A stretch of DNA of 64,000 nt from Motiliproteus sp965230185. Lineage in GTDB: Bacteria; Pseudomonadota; Gammaproteobacteria; Pseudomonadales; Balneatricaceae. The notes beneath the pieces were generated by a model, which ran no database searches, was not told where the DNA came from, and saw nothing but the letters and a program-made list of their open reading frames with translations. Positions 44,867-53,587 of the stretch are shown one piece after another (the first letter of the stretch is position 1; every line of letters begins with the position of its first letter). Location of the stretch: the NCBI GenBank assembly GCA_965230185.1, contig OZ245995.1:1-64000 (forward strand). The letters run 5' to 3'. Both the position numbers and the translations under genes were made by a program.

Positions 44867-45934
44867 ATGTCTGAATTGAAAAATGACCGGTTTCTGAGAG
44901 CCCTGCTGAAGCAACCGGTAGACGTTACGCCCGTCTGGATGATGCGCCAGGCCGGTCGTTACCTTCCCGAATACCGTGCTTCCCGCAGCCAGGCCGGTGA
45001 TTTTATGAGCCTGTGCCGCAACGCCGAATTTGCCTGTGAGGTGACGCTGCAGCCGCTTGAACGCTTTGAGCTGGATGCCGCGATTCTGTTTTCCGATATC
45101 CTGACCGTACCGGATGCGATGGGACTGGGGCTCTATTTTGAGACTGGCGAAGGCCCACGTTTTAAGAAGATCGTTCGCACCGAGAAAGATGTCGCTGATC
45201 TGCCGATTCCGGATGTCACTACCGATCTCGACTACGTGATGAATGCGGTGAAGACTATCCGCTCGGCCCTCGGTGGCCGGGTACCGTTGATCGGATTTTC
45301 CGGCAGTCCCTGGACTCTGGCGACCTATATGGTTGAGGGTGGCTCCAGCAAAGACTTCAGACATATCAAACAGATGATGTACGCCACGCCGGCGGTGATG
45401 CACGAATTGCTGAGTAAACTGGCAGAAACGGTCACCGCCTATCTGAATGAGCAGATTCGTTCCGGTGCCCAGGCGGTCCAGATTTTCGATACCTGGGGTG
45501 GTGTACTCAGTGGACCCTGCTACCAGGAGTTTTCCCTGAAGTATATGAAACAGATCGTCGATGGTCTGATTCGCGAACATGAGGGCCGTCGGGTTCCGGT
45601 AATACTGTTTACTAAAAATGGTGGCCAGTGGCTGGAGTCCATCGCCGCTACCGGCACCGATGCTCTGGGACTGGACTGGACCACTGAAATTTCCGACGCT
45701 CGCCGTCGGGTCGGGGATCAGGTCGCGATTCAGGGTAATATGGATCCTTCGGTGCTTTATGCGCCGGCCGACAGGATTCGTCAGGAGGTTGCCTCTATCC
45801 TGGCCGGATATGGTGAAGGCAGTGGTCACGTCTTTAATCTGGGCCATGGTATTCATCAGTTTGCCGATCCGGAGCATGCGAAGGTGTTCGTTGATGCCGT
45901 CCATGAGCTGAGTGCCCCCTACCATCAGCGCTGA
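44867..45934 (+). CDS. hemE: Uroporphyrinogen decarboxylase
   Basis: HemE converts uroporphyrinogen III to coproporphyrinogen III in haem synthesis. The family start PVWMMRQAGRYLPEYR with the conserved arginines, LFSDILTVPDAMG, GFSGSPWTLATYMVEGG, QIFDTWGG and a closing FNLGHGI are visible. 355 residues is standard. Stands alone, with terminators on both sides. Confidence 0.98.
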   Translation: MSELKNDRFLRALLKQPVDVTPVWMMRQAGRYLPEYRASRSQAGDFMSLCRNAEFACEVTLQPLERFELDAAILFSDILTVPDAMGLGLYFETGEGPRFKKIVRTEKDVADLPIPDVTTDLDYVMNAVKTIRSALGGRVPLIGFSGSPWTLATYMVEGGSSKDFRHIKQMMYATPAVMHELLSKLAETVTAYLNEQIRSGAQAVQIFDTWGGVLSGPCYQEFSLKYMKQIVDGLIREHEGRRVPVILFTKNGGQWLESIAATGTDALGLDWTTEISDARRRVGDQVAIQGNMDPSVLYAPADRIRQEVASILAGYGEGSGHVFNLGHGIHQFADPEHAKVFVDAVHELSAPYHQR

Positions 45935-45962
45935 TTTTTAAAGAGATTTTCGCTGTGCGCTG

Positions 45963-45992
45963 AAAACCCGTGGTTGTCGCCACGGGTTTTTC
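45963..45992 (+). terminator. Terminator after hemE
   Basis: Perfect 11-bp stem AAAACCCGTGG / CCACGGGTTTT with a six-base loop and trailing T, 28 bp past the stop; likely also works in the other direction. Confidence 0.9.
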
Positions 45993-46437
45993 TGTTTGCG
46001 CTTTCTGATCATGATGAGTGCGGGCGGCTGGCTGACCGGTTCGACAGGCTTGCAAGTCGAACCGGAAAGCTATATTTTGTGCTCGGTCTTCGGGTTGCGT
46101 ACTATATCTTGTATTTCCGGTGAAACCACCCAGCTGCTGTAATCCCCTTCACTGCGGCAGTCTGAGCTGCGGGATTGCCCCGGAATGTCTGTTATGCGGT
46201 AACTGCACCCTGCCGTACTAAGGCGAAAAGAAGACAAACTCTCCGGACTTATAAGGCCGGCTCTGGACTCGCTCCGGCAACCCTGTGGGTTGTCGGAGCG
46301 GTCAGTCTTTCTTTATTTCCTGACAGCATGATGAAAACTGTCTCTACGAACGCCTGTGCCAGCCGGGGGATTGGCGTGCGGGCTGTTTCTGAATCGCGTA
46401 GAATGAGCCCGGACCCGACAGCGGAGCAGCTACTCGT
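45993..46437. other. 445-bp hairpin-rich intergenic region, no gene called
   Basis: Two strong inverted repeats stand out. CCGGTTCGAC / GTCGAACCGG (46036-46045, 46056-46065) is a perfect 10-bp stem. GCTCCGGCAACCC / GGGTTGTCGGAGC (46271-46283, 46287-46299) is a 13-bp stem with one G-T pair and a 3-base loop, followed by TCTTTCTTTATTT. The open frame over 46175-46441 has no ribosome site and runs into the next gene. A small RNA or repeat cluster is possible; I see nothing decisive. Confidence 0.45.
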
Positions 46438-47046
46438 ATGAGCAATCTCACCATTAAAGCCACCCGACAGTGCCTGCAGGAATTTGATGACTGGCAACTG
46501 GGCGTCTTCACCACAGCGCTGGCAGAGCGGATGTTTCCCAATTTCGCGTTGTTTGCCAGGGTTGTCGAGTCGGGCGGTGCCGAGGTGGTGCGTATGGCGC
46601 TGGACAAGATCTGGGATCGACTGAGTCAGCGAGGTGGGAAAGTGAATTTTGAGACTCAGCTCGAGCGGGTTGATGCCGAAGTACCGAATGTCGATAACTT
46701 CGATATGTACGGTGTCTATCCGGCTCTCGATGCGGCTGTTGCCGCCTGCGCGGCCATCAATCAGATTGAAGCCGCCAGCGCCGAAGAAGCCCTCAATATC
46801 AGTCAGCTGTCGCAGGAGTGTGTGGCCACTTACCTGGAGGTGATTGCCGACCCTGAGCTCTCTGATGAAGAGCTGGTCCGGTTTATCAATACCCACGAGC
46901 TGATGGAACAGGAGCTGGGTTTTCAGCAGCAGTTGCTGGAGCAGTTGCAGCGGGCCACCGGTCCGACGGCTTCCCTGCTGGATTCGTTGCGTGAGCTGGC
47001 GGAGAATCAGGGCGTCAGCAATATTGGTATTTGTGACGAAGACTGA
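46438..47046 (+). CDS. yjaG: YjaG family (DUF416) protein
   Basis: A 202-residue cytoplasmic helical protein of unknown function. Family features: LQEFDDWQLGVFTTALAERMFPNFALF, KVNFETQLERVDAEVPN, and DMYGVYPALDAAVAACAAIN. In E. coli the gene also lies close to hemE and an HU gene. The acidic C-terminus ends GICDED. A small membrane protein follows 14 bp later. Confidence 0.9.
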   Translation: MSNLTIKATRQCLQEFDDWQLGVFTTALAERMFPNFALFARVVESGGAEVVRMALDKIWDRLSQRGGKVNFETQLERVDAEVPNVDNFDMYGVYPALDAAVAACAAINQIEAASAEEALNISQLSQECVATYLEVIADPELSDEELVRFINTHELMEQELGFQQQLLEQLQRATGPTASLLDSLRELAENQGVSNIGICDED

Positions 47047-47060
47047 TCGCGGAGGTTGTT

Positions 47061-47321
47061 TTGATTCGTATCGGTTTGCTGATTCTGACGTTGCCGCTGC
47101 TGTATATCCTGGGTGGCTATTTTTCTGAGCTGTCAGAGGTCAACGAGTGCCTTGCTCAGAAAGGTTCTTTTGACTATCTCCGGCTGGTCTGTGACAGCGA
47201 GCGGAAACACCCGTTTATCCCCTATTTTGCCCGCCATCAGTCGGAAGTAAACGGTGCCATGCTGGTGGCGCTGGCCGGCTTGCTGATCTGTATTGCCGGC
47301 TTATACCGGGGCCGGCGCTGA
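47061..47321 (+). CDS. Small membrane protein of unknown function (86 aa)
   Basis: The frame begins with TTG at 47061, and GGAGG seven bases upstream supports this start. Two membrane segments (about residues 4-20, LLILTLPLLYILGGYF, and 64-81, GAMLVALAGLLICIAGLY) flank a periplasmic loop of about 45 residues. The loop has two cysteines (VNECLAQKG, RLVCDSERK) that could form a disulfide. A positive RGRR tail favours a cytoplasmic C-terminus. Likely co-transcribed with yjaG. No family recognised. Confidence 0.7.
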   Translation: MIRIGLLILTLPLLYILGGYFSELSEVNECLAQKGSFDYLRLVCDSERKHPFIPYFARHQSEVNGAMLVALAGLLICIAGLYRGRR

Positions 47322-47359
47322 GCAGACCCCGGTTCGACCACAACCGCTTATGAGTTCTG

Positions 47360-48298
47360 TCAGGGTGTCAGAATGATCTTACCCCTGACTCTGCCGGTCT
47401 GGCTCAGCTGGTGGGCTGCGGGGGCTTCAACCAGGGGGAAACTCTGTTGCTGCCGCAGTTGCAGCTTGCCTTCGGCGGCGATTGTCAGCATCTGCTTCAA
47501 CTGCCCGGCATCGGGGCGGACTCGCATCGGCAGTGCGGTGACTCCCTGCTCCCCGGCTGCTTCTGCCACCTCTGCGGCGGTGACTGATGGCAGTGTGACC
47601 ATTACACCGTTCTCGTTCAGACAGCCCAGCGCCTTTATTGCCGTCTTGCCGCCGACAGCATCGATAATCAGATCCACATCCTTCAGTACTTCCGCTACAT
47701 CCTGTTGCTGGTAGTCGATCGTCTGGTCGCAGCCCAGTTCTCGCAGATATTCGAGATTTGCGGCGGAAGCCGTGCCGATAACCCGGGCACCTTTCCACTT
47801 TGCCAGCTGGACCGCCAGGTGACCGACGCCACCGGCCGCAGCCAGTATCAGCACCTGCTGCCCGGATTGCAGTTTGCCGTTGTCGAACAGCGCCTGCCAG
47901 GCAGTCAGACCCGCCAGTGAGAGTCCCCCGGCAGTGCTCAGATTTACCGACTCCGGCACCGGTGCCAGCTGACCTGCGTCGGCGCTGATCAGTTCTGCAT
48001 AGCAATTCCCGGCCTCGGGAAAATTCAGCAGTCCGCAGACCCGGTCCCCCGGCTGCCACTGGCCGTTCTCATCGGCGACGGCTTCAACCAGGCCGGCGCA
48101 CTCCCAACCCGGAATGATGGGGGGCTGGCCCAGAGCTGCAGCGGCTCCCCCGCCTTCGCGGGTTTTCCAGTCGATCGGGTTTACACCGGCTGCTGCCATC
48201 CGAATCAGAACCTGACCCGACTGCAGTTCAGGCGTTGCCACCTCCTCGTACTCCAGAACTTCAGGGCCACCAAACCGGTGCAGACGAACAGCTTTCAT
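47360..48298 (-). CDS. NADP-dependent quinone oxidoreductase-like protein (MDR superfamily)
   Basis: A 312-residue medium-chain dehydrogenase without the zinc-ligand cysteines. The N-terminal GroES-like domain has MKAVRLHRFGGPEVLEYEEV and GVNPIDWKTREG. The Rossmann domain has LILAAAGGVGHLAVQLAKWKGARVIGT, and LIIDAVGGKTAIKAL follows. Such enzymes reduce quinones or enones with NADPH; the substrate here is unknown. Convergent with the preceding gene and divergent from the next. Confidence 0.88.
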   Translation of the reverse strand: MKAVRLHRFGGPEVLEYEEVATPELQSGQVLIRMAAAGVNPIDWKTREGGGAAAALGQPPIIPGWECAGLVEAVADENGQWQPGDRVCGLLNFPEAGNCYAELISADAGQLAPVPESVNLSTAGGLSLAGLTAWQALFDNGKLQSGQQVLILAAAGGVGHLAVQLAKWKGARVIGTASAANLEYLRELGCDQTIDYQQQDVAEVLKDVDLIIDAVGGKTAIKALGCLNENGVMVTLPSVTAAEVAEAAGEQGVTALPMRVRPDAGQLKQMLTIAAEGKLQLRQQQSFPLVEAPAAHQLSQTGRVRGKIILTP

Positions 48299-48369
48299 AC
48301 CAGTATCCTTCAGAGATTAAGTGCTATACAGAATAGCGTTGCTTAACAGTCAATTGTAGCGGAATAAAG

Positions 48370-49374
48370 ATGAGTTTCAGAAGGTTAACAGGGGCGGTTT
48401 TCGGGTTGCTGCTGTGTGTCGTGGCTGTCGTTCCGGCCGCAGCCAGTGAGGTGGACAGGCCGGATCAGGTGCCTTCAGAATCGCTGTCGCTGCTGCAGGC
48501 CCTGCCGCTGGAAGTGATGGAGGGCTCTGCTGTCTCGGGCCTGCAGCCCTCGGGATTGGCCTGGTGCAATGGCCAGCTGCTGATGGTTTCCGATCGTCAT
48601 AACCGACAGCTGTTCCGCCTGCTGATCGAAGATGACCGGGTGCGGGTCGAACCCTGGTTGGAGCTGGGTGATATTCCCCAACCGGACCTCAGCGATTACG
48701 ATTTCGGCAGTCGCTGGTGGAGCCGGATCAGCCGCCGCTATGACTGGGAAGGGTTGAGTTGCGATAACCAGGGGCGATTGTACCTGCTCAGCGAAACTCT
48801 GGCGCAGGTGCTGATCCGGGAAGCGGACGGCCGCCTGCACTGGTCCGGCAGTGCCAGTTTTACCGACGGCCACAGGGCTGGCCTGTTTCAGCACAGTAAC
48901 GCATTCGCGGAAGGTCTGGCAGTGGCAGATGGGCGACTGGTGATCGCCGCGGAACGGCAGCCCCGGGGGTTGGTTGTTATGGAAGCTGACAGCGCGGCGA
49001 CAACGCCCGGCTGGCAGGTGGCCGGGACCTATTACCTGAGCGGTTTTCCTTCGCTGATCAGGCCGGTGGATTTTTCCGGGCTCTGGCTGGAAGGCGACAG
49101 CCTTTATACCCTGGAGCGTAACCATTTTCAGCTCTGTCGCCGAACCCTGAAAGCGCTGAGTAATAGGCGCCCCCAGCGCTGCTGGACGTACCGCCACGTG
49201 GAGGAGAACCCCGCCTGGGCCTGGCAGGACAGGCGCTTTGGTAAGGCGGAAGGGCTTGCCCGCGACGCGGAGCATCTATATCTTGTGCTCGACAATAACG
49301 GTGGTGGTCGACACAACAACGCCGATGACCGGCGTCCGTTGCTGTTTATTTTTCGATTGCCGGAAACCTGGTGA
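48370..49374 (+). CDS. Secreted esterase-like/phytase-like beta-propeller protein
   Basis: A signal peptide ends AAASE (about residue 27). The 334-residue protein has repeated blades typical of the esterase-like activity of phytase/SdiA-regulated families. The repeated (E)GLxx-plus-D/NGxLYxxxE pattern is visible in YDWEGLSCDNQGRLYLLSE, FAEGLAVADGRLVIAAE and KAEGLARDAEHLYLVLDNN. The last blade ends with a VLDNNGGG calcium-site-like stretch. It probably acts in the periplasm; substrate unknown. Confidence 0.7.
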   Translation: MSFRRLTGAVFGLLLCVVAVVPAAASEVDRPDQVPSESLSLLQALPLEVMEGSAVSGLQPSGLAWCNGQLLMVSDRHNRQLFRLLIEDDRVRVEPWLELGDIPQPDLSDYDFGSRWWSRISRRYDWEGLSCDNQGRLYLLSETLAQVLIREADGRLHWSGSASFTDGHRAGLFQHSNAFAEGLAVADGRLVIAAERQPRGLVVMEADSAATTPGWQVAGTYYLSGFPSLIRPVDFSGLWLEGDSLYTLERNHFQLCRRTLKALSNRRPQRCWTYRHVEENPAWAWQDRRFGKAEGLARDAEHLYLVLDNNGGGRHNNADDRRPLLFIFRLPETW

Positions 49375-49463
49375 TCAGCAGTTGGTCTACTATGGTCAGC
49401 GACAACAGGTCGTTACCATGGGTGCTCCAATGAGAACAATAAACTGAGTTACAGGACTGATTT

Positions 49464-49682
49464 ATGTACCTCGATATTCTTGAGCCCGCGCTGTTGATCG
49501 TGGGGTTTCTTGTTTTTGCATCCTCTATTTTTCTTTATCTGAAGCGCACCGGAAACTTCAAAGCGGTGATGATGTTCTGGCAGGCGGAGATGGTGATGAA
49601 GCATAACGAATTCATCCTTAACCGCATCGGCATCACCATCATGTTTATGGGAGTGGTCCTGCGTTTCTTTAATCACTGGTAG
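49464..49682 (+). CDS. Small membrane protein of unknown function (72 aa)
   Basis: Two hydrophobic segments: PALLIVGFLVFASSIFLYL (about 8-26) and IGITIMFMGVVLRFF (about 55-69). They are separated by a charged/aromatic loop (KAVMMFWQAEMVMKHNEF). CAGGA lies before the ATG. Its stop overlaps the open frame of cysZ by one base and the real cysZ start is 20 bp on, so the two are probably an operon. Confidence 0.65.
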   Translation: MYLDILEPALLIVGFLVFASSIFLYLKRTGNFKAVMMFWQAEMVMKHNEFILNRIGITIMFMGVVLRFFNHW

Positions 49683-49702
49683 TGTTTAACAGGGCGTGTT
49701 TT

Positions 49703-50458
49703 ATGGGTGGTAATCCGATTCGGGGTTCCGGTTATCTGCTACGGGGCTTCGGTATGCTTACAGAGCCGGGGCTGCGTAGTTTTGTGCTGGTACCTCTGAT
49801 TATTAATGTGGTGCTGTTTACCCTGGCAATCTGGCTGCTGGTGCAGCAATTTTCCGGCTGGGTGGATTACTGGCTGTCGTTCGTGCCCGACTGGCTTTCT
49901 TTCCTGGACTGGCTGTTGTGGCCGGTGTTTGCACTGCTGGTGCTGGTCAGCGTCTATTTCAGTTTTGGGGTTGTCGCCAACTTTATCGCCGCTCCCTTTA
50001 ACGGTCTGCTGGCCGAGCGGGTCGAGCAGCGGCTGCGGGGGGCGATTATCGCCGATGAGGGCTGGAAAGGGCTGCTGGCCAGTGTGCCCCGGGCGCTGGC
50101 GCGGGAAATGTCGAAACTGCTCTATTTTATCCCCCGTTTTCTGATCCTGTTTATCATCACTCTGATCCCGCTGATCGGCTTGGCATCGCCGGTGCTGTGG
50201 TTCCTGTTCGGTGCCTGGATGATGGCGATTCAGTATTGCGATTACCCGATGGACAATAACAGGATCAGCTTTACCGATCTGCGTGCTTACCTGAAGCGCT
50301 ATCGCCTCAGTTCTGTGGGCTTTGGAGGCCTGATTTCGCTGGGTATGATGGTACCGCTACTGAATCTGCTGATTATGCCGGCGGCTGTGGTGGGGGCGAC
50401 CATCTTCTGGGTGGAAGAGTTTGCGCCGGCCGGTGACGGTGCCATCGAAGCAATCTGA
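49703..50458 (+). CDS. cysZ: Sulfate transporter CysZ (EI24 family)
   Basis: CysZ takes up sulfate for cysteine synthesis. I choose ATG 49703 (AGGG upstream), which gives the family N-terminus GGNPIRGSGYLLRGFGML. Hydrophobic helices include LVPLIINVVLFTLAIWLL and WPVFALLVLVSVYFSF, and NFIAAPFNGLLAERVE is characteristic. WMMAIQYCDYPMDN is also conserved. 251 residues. No other cys gene is nearby. Convergent with phoR. Confidence 0.93.
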   Translation: MGGNPIRGSGYLLRGFGMLTEPGLRSFVLVPLIINVVLFTLAIWLLVQQFSGWVDYWLSFVPDWLSFLDWLLWPVFALLVLVSVYFSFGVVANFIAAPFNGLLAERVEQRLRGAIIADEGWKGLLASVPRALAREMSKLLYFIPRFLILFIITLIPLIGLASPVLWFLFGAWMMAIQYCDYPMDNNRISFTDLRAYLKRYRLSSVGFGGLISLGMMVPLLNLLIMPAAVVGATIFWVEEFAPAGDGAIEAI

Positions 50459-50465
50459 CCCTGAT

Positions 50466-50500
50466 GCCGGAATACCACAGGTACTCTGCAGTATACCGGC
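50466..50500. terminator. Hairpin between convergent cysZ and phoR
   Basis: GCCGGAATAC / GTATACCGGC (one mismatch) ends one base before the phoR stop. No T-tract, so Rho-independent termination is uncertain. Confidence 0.45.
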
Positions 50501-51808
50501 TCAGGCGCTCTCTTCTTCCGGAGCTTCTTTCAGCATTGATTTCGGGAAGTGGCAGACGAAGGTGCTGCCCTGTCCCGGGCTGCTGTCGACCTCCAGCTGG
50601 GCATTGTGGCGTAGCAGCACGTGCTTGACGATTGCCAGTCCCAGCCCGGTACCACCCTGAGCCGATGAACGGCCATCGTCGACGCGGTAGAAACGTTCCG
50701 TCAGACGGCTGATATGAAAAGGCTCGATACCGATACCGTTGTCGGTGACCGAAAAATGGCCGCCCTGGTCGTCAATACTCCAGCAGATTCGGATGGTACC
50801 TTTCTCCGGGGTATAGCGCACGGCATTGTAGACCAGATTGGAGAAGGCGCTGAGCAGCTCCTTCTCCTGCCCCATCAACTGGTAACCGGGATCGACTTCC
50901 ATACTGATCAGGTGTTCTTTTTCCGGTTGCAGCAGCCGGGCATTCTGGTAAATCTCCTGCAGCAGGCGGTGCAGATCGATCGGCAGCTCGTCGGACAGGC
51001 TGTCGGTGGTTTCCAGCCGTGACAGCATCAGCATATCGGCCACCAGGTTGGCCATCCGCCGCGCCTGAGTCTCCATCAGCTGCAGTGCCCGCCTGATGCC
51101 AGGGGGCTGATCCTGATCCTGCAGCGTTTCCAGGTAGCCCTGAATGACCGTCAGCGGGGTTCTCAGCTCGTGAGAAGCATTGCCGACGAAATCCTGGCGC
51201 ATACGCTCCAGGTTGTGTAGCCGGGAGACATTGCGGATCAGCATCAGTCGCTCACTGCGACCAAACTCGGTAATGGTGTACTGCAGGTGAATATTGACGT
51301 TGACCGGCGAGGGCAGTTCCAGCGGTTCCTGGTACATGCGGCGCTCGAAGTAGCGAACGAAGCGCGGATCACGAATCAGATTGATCACGGCCTGACCGAC
51401 ATCGTCGGGGCGTTTCAGTCCCAGCAGGCGTCTGGCTGCCCGGTTCCACCATTCGATGTTACCCTGGCTGTCCACCATCACCACCGCGTCTTTCAGGGCC
51501 GAAGTGGACTCCTGAACCCGGTTAATAATAGTCTTCAGTTCCGCCTCGGACTGCCGGTGGTAGCGCTGCAGGCGATAGATATCGTCGAAGATATTGCCCC
51601 AGATTCCCCTGGCCTCGGGAGCGTCAGAGCCGTCTCGCTGCTGCAGCCAGCTGCTCAGCCGGCGGAGCTGAAATATATCGACCGCCAGCAGCAGAGTCAG
51701 CACCAGCACCAGTGCCCAGGCGACGGATCCGGCCAGCCAGCCCACGAAAGCCGCCAGCAGAAGAAGGGTGATTATTCGCTTCAGCTGAAGCTTCAGTTCC
51801 GGATTCAC
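50501..51808 (-). CDS. phoR: Phosphate regulon sensor kinase PhoR
   Basis: Two close N-terminal hydrophobic segments (about 12-25 and 28-44) give the PhoR membrane hairpin with almost no periplasmic loop. A PAS domain follows (TSALKDAVVMVDSQGNIEWWN, about 100-200). HisKA carries phospho-His in FVGNASHELRTPLTVIQGY, and HATPase_c ends VTDNGIGIEPFHISRLTERFYRVDDGRS and GLGLAIVKH. 435 residues. It lies 45 bp after phoB; control by Pst/PhoU is assumed from the family. Confidence 0.96.
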   Translation of the reverse strand: MNPELKLQLKRIITLLLLAAFVGWLAGSVAWALVLVLTLLLAVDIFQLRRLSSWLQQRDGSDAPEARGIWGNIFDDIYRLQRYHRQSEAELKTIINRVQESTSALKDAVVMVDSQGNIEWWNRAARRLLGLKRPDDVGQAVINLIRDPRFVRYFERRMYQEPLELPSPVNVNIHLQYTITEFGRSERLMLIRNVSRLHNLERMRQDFVGNASHELRTPLTVIQGYLETLQDQDQPPGIRRALQLMETQARRMANLVADMLMLSRLETTDSLSDELPIDLHRLLQEIYQNARLLQPEKEHLISMEVDPGYQLMGQEKELLSAFSNLVYNAVRYTPEKGTIRICWSIDDQGGHFSVTDNGIGIEPFHISRLTERFYRVDDGRSSAQGGTGLGLAIVKHVLLRHNAQLEVDSSPGQGSTFVCHFPKSMLKEAPEEESA

Positions 51809-51853
51809 TGTAGGGGCCTGTAACCTGTTTGCTCAATCTTCCTGGTGCAGTGA

Positions 51854-52555
51854 TCAGTTGCCCTGCACAAACTGGCTGGAAAACCGATACCCCATCCCCC
51901 GTACGGTCTGAATCAGCGGCGCATGGGTATCGCCCAGCGCTTTTCGCAGCCGGCGAATATGGACATCGACGGTGCGTTCCTCGACGTAGACGTTACCGCC
52001 CCACACGTAATCAAGCAACTGCCCACGGGAGAACGCGCGATCCTGATGGGTCATAAAAAAATTCAGCAGCTTAAATTCGGTGGGACCCATATCCACCGGC
52101 TCACCGTTGGCGGTGATGCGATGGGATACCGGATCGAGCGTAAGGCCATTGACCTCGACCTGAGAGCCTTCGCCGCCGGGAGATGCCCGGCGCATGACCG
52201 CCTTCAGTCGGGCGACAAGCTCGCGGGGAGAGAATGGCTTGGTGATGTAGTCGTCGGCTCCGGCTTCCAGGCCCTGCACCTTGTTGTCCTCATCCCCTCT
52301 GGCGGTCAGCATGATGATGGGGATATCGGCGGTCAGTTCATCCTTTTTCAGACGGCGGGCCAGCTCGATACCACTGGTTCCCGGCATCATCCAGTCCAGC
52401 AGAATCAGATCGGGACGATGATCGACGATGTTGCCCAGTGCCGCTCTGGCGTTGTCCGCTTCCTGGCACTCATAACCGGCCATCTCCAGCGCGACGCTGA
52501 GCATCTCGCGAATGGGTGCTTCGTCATCAACAATAAGCACGCGTTTGGTGGACAT
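51854..52555 (-). CDS. phoB: Phosphate regulon response regulator PhoB
   Basis: The receiver domain has the acidic pocket VDDEAP and phospho-Asp54 (LILLDWMMPGTSG), with the KPFSPRELVARLKAV end. The winged-helix DNA-binding domain includes RITANGEPVDMGPTEFKLLNFFM, SRGQLLDYVWG and RTVDVHIRRLRKAL. 233 residues. A Pho box lies upstream, giving the normal positive autoregulation. Confidence 0.98.
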   Translation of the reverse strand: MSTKRVLIVDDEAPIREMLSVALEMAGYECQEADNARAALGNIVDHRPDLILLDWMMPGTSGIELARRLKKDELTADIPIIMLTARGDEDNKVQGLEAGADDYITKPFSPRELVARLKAVMRRASPGGEGSQVEVNGLTLDPVSHRITANGEPVDMGPTEFKLLNFFMTHQDRAFSRGQLLDYVWGGNVYVEERTVDVHIRRLRKALGDTHAPLIQTVRGMGYRFSSQFVQGN

Positions 52556-52591
52556 GAAGCTGTCTCTCCCTGTGACTCTACGATTAACGAT

Positions 52592-52627
52592 ATATTACAA
52601 CCGCAGAATGTTACAGTTGGATGACAG
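52592..52627 (-). promoter_or_regulatory. Pho box and promoter of phoBR
   Basis: On the minus strand CTGTCATCCAACTGTAACA (52609-52627) matches the Pho box of two 7-bp CTGTCAT-like repeats 11 bp apart. A TAATAT -10 (52592-52597) follows 11 bp later, replacing a -35. The box ends 54 bp before the phoB ATG. Confidence 0.88.
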
Positions 52628-52677
52628 TGATTCAGCCTGCCCCGCAGCGTCCGGGAATTTCAGGTATGAGGCCGGAC

Positions 52678-53559
52678 TCAGCCTTTCAGCAGATAGTCGA
52701 GGAACAGTCCCGCGAACACCAGACTGCCGACCCAGTGATTGTTGAGAAAGGCCTGGAAGCAGCGCGCCGTTTCACGATTCCGGATCAGGTACTGCTGGTG
52801 GATAAACAGGCCGCTGGCGGCCACCAGCGACAGGTAATACCAGAACCCCAGTGACAGTTGCTGGCCCAGCAGCACCAGGGTCAGAATCACCAGAGCCTGC
52901 AGAACGCCGACGATCAGCCGGTCGGCTTCACCAAACAGGATGGCGGTGGACTTAATGCCGATCTTCAGATCATCTTCGCGATCGACCATGGCATAGAGGG
53001 TATCGTAAGCCACCGTCCACAGCAGGGTGGCAGCGTAGATCAGCCACGCCAGGCGGGTGACCTCGCCGGTCTGAGCGGTGAATGCCATGGGTACCGCCCA
53101 GGCGAACGCCGCACCCAGCACCACCTGAGGCAGGTAGGTATAGCGTTTCATAAAGGGGTAGCAACTGGCCAGCAGCAGACCGCCGAAGGAGAGCATGATG
53201 GTCTGGCGGTTGGTGAACAGCACCAGAATAAAGGCGAACAGACAGAGGACGGCAAACAGCAGTAACGCCTCTTTTTCGCTGACCCGGCCCGACGGCAGCG
53301 GGCGGTTGCGGGTGCGGCTGACATGGCCATCGACCCGGCGATCGGCGAAATCGTTGATCACACAGCCGGCGGAGCGCATCACCACAACCCCCAGCACGAA
53401 GATGATCAGCACGTCGGTGTGGGGGATGCCCTCTGCGGCCACCCACAGGGCCCAGAGCGTCGGCCATAACAGCAGGTAGATACCGATGGGCTTATCCAGC
53501 CGCATTAACTGGGCGAAAGCGAGCAGCTTATCCTGACTGAACGGGTGAGTTGTCTCCAT
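52678..53559 (-). CDS. ubiA: 4-hydroxybenzoate octaprenyltransferase UbiA
   Basis: UbiA prenylates 4-hydroxybenzoate in ubiquinone synthesis. The 293-residue inner-membrane protein has about eight or nine segments. The two Mg-pyrophosphate motifs are CVINDFADRRVDGHVSRTRN and YAMVDREDDLKIGIKST. The N-terminal LMRLDKPIGIYLLLWPTLWALW is a family signature. It lies 28 bp after ubiC on the same strand, the usual pair. Confidence 0.97.
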   Translation of the reverse strand: METTHPFSQDKLLAFAQLMRLDKPIGIYLLLWPTLWALWVAAEGIPHTDVLIIFVLGVVVMRSAGCVINDFADRRVDGHVSRTRNRPLPSGRVSEKEALLLFAVLCLFAFILVLFTNRQTIMLSFGGLLLASCYPFMKRYTYLPQVVLGAAFAWAVPMAFTAQTGEVTRLAWLIYAATLLWTVAYDTLYAMVDREDDLKIGIKSTAILFGEADRLIVGVLQALVILTLVLLGQQLSLGFWYYLSLVAASGLFIHQQYLIRNRETARCFQAFLNNHWVGSLVFAGLFLDYLLKG

Positions 53560-53587
53560 AGGTTCCGACGCTGGCAGAGTTAGATAG

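Noticed and set aside
46175..46441. 88-codon plus-strand frame before yjaG
   Set aside because: No ribosome site, runs over hairpin DNA and overlaps the yjaG start; composition not protein-like.
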